Shown here piece after piece: positions 62,303 through 64,000 of a DNA stretch of 64,000 nucleotides; positions within the stretch are counted from its first letter, which is position 1; each line of letters starts with the position of its first letter. The DNA lies in contig NW_024881863.1 of the NCBI RefSeq assembly GCF_019059575.1, forward strand, positions 186,001-250,000. The letters run 5' to 3'. The notes below the pieces were generated by a model that saw only the letters and a program-made list of their open reading frames with translations, ran no database searches and had not been told where the DNA came from. The translations under genes and the position numbers were made by a program. The stretch comes from Amphibalanus amphitrite. Taxonomy: Eukaryota > Arthropoda > Thecostraca > Balanomorpha > Balanidae.

Positions 62303-62960
62303 TTAACCCGCGCACCGACGGGGTTCGCGCCAACTTACAACCGACGGGGGGGGGGAGGGCGGATGACCCCCCTGAGATCTCGAGAACGAAGCAAGATAGC
62401 GACAAGCGGTAAACGGCATTGGGTACGCACGGACAAGGTCTACAATTTTTACGTAAGTCATTTTCAGGTCAGGTCAAATATGACGTCACAGGGGTCAAAA
62501 AAGTCAAAATGGCGGCGCTACATATGGATAGTTTTTCTCGAATAACTTTCGAATTAGGCAAGCTAGGAACAAACTAAGGGCACCATCGTGATCCTCTTGC
62601 CAATCGGTATCGAACCATATGTATGTTGACCTCGAAAGGTCAAGGTCAAAGGTTGACCTCAGGTCACGTGACCTCGAGGTCATCATTCGATGCGCCTTGG
62701 CGAGCTAAACACAATGAGACCATCCGCACGGCTGTATCCGGTTTCTGTAAGGAGTCATTGGCAGAAAACCTTTGGTGACCTTTGATGACGTCACATGACC
62801 TTACAGCTGCCCAACAGCAAAACAGGCTTCAAGGTAGTGAAGGACAAGGTTGATCGTATATGAGGTCGTTTATGGTATATGTGGCCATTCCGACGCGTTT
62901 TAGTGAAAAAAAAAACAGGGAGCTGATTTTTCCCCCATTGACTTATAATGGGTTGACTTA
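62303..62960 (+). mobile_element. One-ended TTAA-type repeat fragment
   Basis: TTAACCCGCGCACCGACGGG at 62303 has the TTAA-CCC start, followed by a G-run/C-run hairpin (62345-62374) and then AGGTCA-rich sequence (62465-62480 and 62625-62685), the same plan as the complete TTAA elements. CCCCATTGACTTATAATGG near 62935 matches, inverted, a stretch at 58987-59005. The right end was not found, so the right boundary is approximate. Confidence 0.5.
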
Positions 62961-63108
62961 AAATAATATAATAACACTTCAGTCAAGGCGACGACGTGGA
63001 ACCAGCTGGCAGCTACCGAGGACTTACTGCGTGCGCGCGCGGCGCAGTTCGACGTGCACAGTCGCACGCCAAAACGCCTCATCCCTCGCTAATAGCCCTC
63101 GACAGTAC

Positions 63109-63615
63109 CTACATCTCGTCATAATCAACACCGATCGTGACTTGCCTATTGGTTTCGAAGGACGGATCAGCCACACAGAAGTATGCCATTTTGCACTGCG
63201 GCTTCAGCATCAACAACTGGATCTGTGCCACATGTTTCTGCGCGTTGATCTTTCTAGAATCATTGCTGCCGATGTACCTACGCAGTGTTTTGTCAGACGA
63301 GGGACACTTCACCCCGACTATACTACCACTGGCGTCTGGCAGTTACCTCGTTTGGCGAAGCAGCGAACGCAGGATGTTCACCGCTGCTAAGAATGCAATG
63401 CTAGAGCTGGCGATCTTTTCGCCCAGATGCTTTTCTACTTCCCTTATCACTAAAGGCTCTAGCCTTCGGCCACGCGCCATCGCTGCAGTGTCCTCCACCT
63501 TTGCAGCACCGAGGATACCTAACCCAAAGAGCCATTGTTCTTTTGGCAGTGAGCCACCCCGTGCGCTTTGGACGCCGTAACGCGGCCAAATGGCACAGCG
63601 TGCCACAGAGGACAC
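63109..63615 (-). pseudogene. YqaJ-like nuclease domain fragment, broken
   Basis: Two open segments in the same minus frame (63615-63346 and 63342-63109) are interrupted by one TAA at 63345-63343. The first has ARGRRLEPLVIREVEKHLGE, the second VKCPSSDKTLRRYIGSNDSR and then HVAQIQLLMLKPQCKMAYFC. This order resembles the YqaJ/lambda-exonuclease fold (PD-(D/E)xK), in which a GxxxExxxR helix, a (D)G...ExKCP strand and a QxQxQM helix follow each other. The residue two before the K of KCP is glycine, not the expected catalytic glutamate. YqaJ-like proteins are frequent in invertebrate mobile DNA. The stop could alternatively mark an intron (GTAACT follows CGAG). Confidence 0.45.
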
Positions 63616-64000
63616 TTCCCCTGCCCCTTGGTCGCCTCACGCACTGCTGACTGCAGCACACAGAGCCGGAGTCATCCTACTTCTACAGTAGTCTTGGAAT
63701 CCATCACAGCTGTTCCACTTCGCTCGTGGGGCGCGTGGAGAGCGGACGTGCCTTGGCGGAGGACGAATTTGAGACGAAAGCGGCGCTGAGTTTTCTGCAT
63801 AGTTTAATTTGAGTTTAATATTATTTTCCCTTGTCTTTTCTTCTGAGGTAGGGGTTTAAGGGCCCTGTCCTCATTTTGGTCAACTTTTTTTTGTTTCCTT
63901 TCCATATCTAAATTGGGTTGATAGGCAATTTTCTTTCGATCACTAACTTAATTCTCGCTTGAAAATCTTGGGTGTTTGGGATGGGTGCTAGAATGGAGGA
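63616..64000. other. Right edge, no gene seen
   Basis: The YqaJ-like similarity may continue upstream on the minus strand, but I could not extend it with confidence. The last 200 bp are AT-rich with T runs. Nothing else was recognised. Confidence 0.4.

Overview
This is a stretch of animal nuclear genome, most likely arthropod. It has small coding exons with GT-AG introns, kilobase-scale introns, many small DNA transposons and GC-rich islands. The G-protein exons read like an arthropod Go alpha subunit. A crustacean (perhaps a barnacle) fits the mixed GC-rich islands and transposon load, but I cannot prove this from the sequence alone.

Three conserved genes can be assembled exon by exon. (1) The 5' part of a G-protein alpha-o gene lies on the minus strand: exon 1 at 26335-26218, exon 2 at 8249-8207 and exon 3 at 5391-5250. 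The remaining exons lie beyond the left edge. Its introns of 18 kb and 2.8 kb, plus the start of intron 3, fill the left 26 kb. (2) A complete HNF4-type nuclear receptor gene lies on the plus strand, with ten coding exons from 30299 to 55289 giving 513 residues. Two further upstream exons (28162-28342 and, weaker, 26095-26167) end in the same splice phase and may be alternative first exons, as vertebrate HNF4 genes use multiple promoters. (3) A complete GINS3 (Psf3) gene, a subunit of the replicative GINS complex, lies on the minus strand at 60061-57286 in four exons coding for 205 residues. HNF4 and GINS3 converge on a 2-kb intergenic stretch. The alpha-o and HNF4 genes diverge from about 26-30 kb.

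The rest is introns and mobile DNA. I could define terminal inverted repeats (TIRs), and often exact target duplications, for about a dozen elements. Four are hAT-like with 8-bp duplications (37923-39069, 39195-40644, 47613-49778 with 47793-48772 nested inside it). Three are TTAA-flanked piggyBac-like elements (12808-13718, its near-identical copy 46227-47147, and the relative 58623-59662), with a one-ended fourth at 62303. Two are unusual TIR elements whose ends carry clusters of short palindromic boxes (79-1550 and 30572-33920). The TTAA elements are packed with AGGTCA nuclear-receptor half-sites, and they sit in and around a nuclear receptor gene. The right edge carries a broken open frame resembling a YqaJ-type nuclease. 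No complete transposase was recognised.
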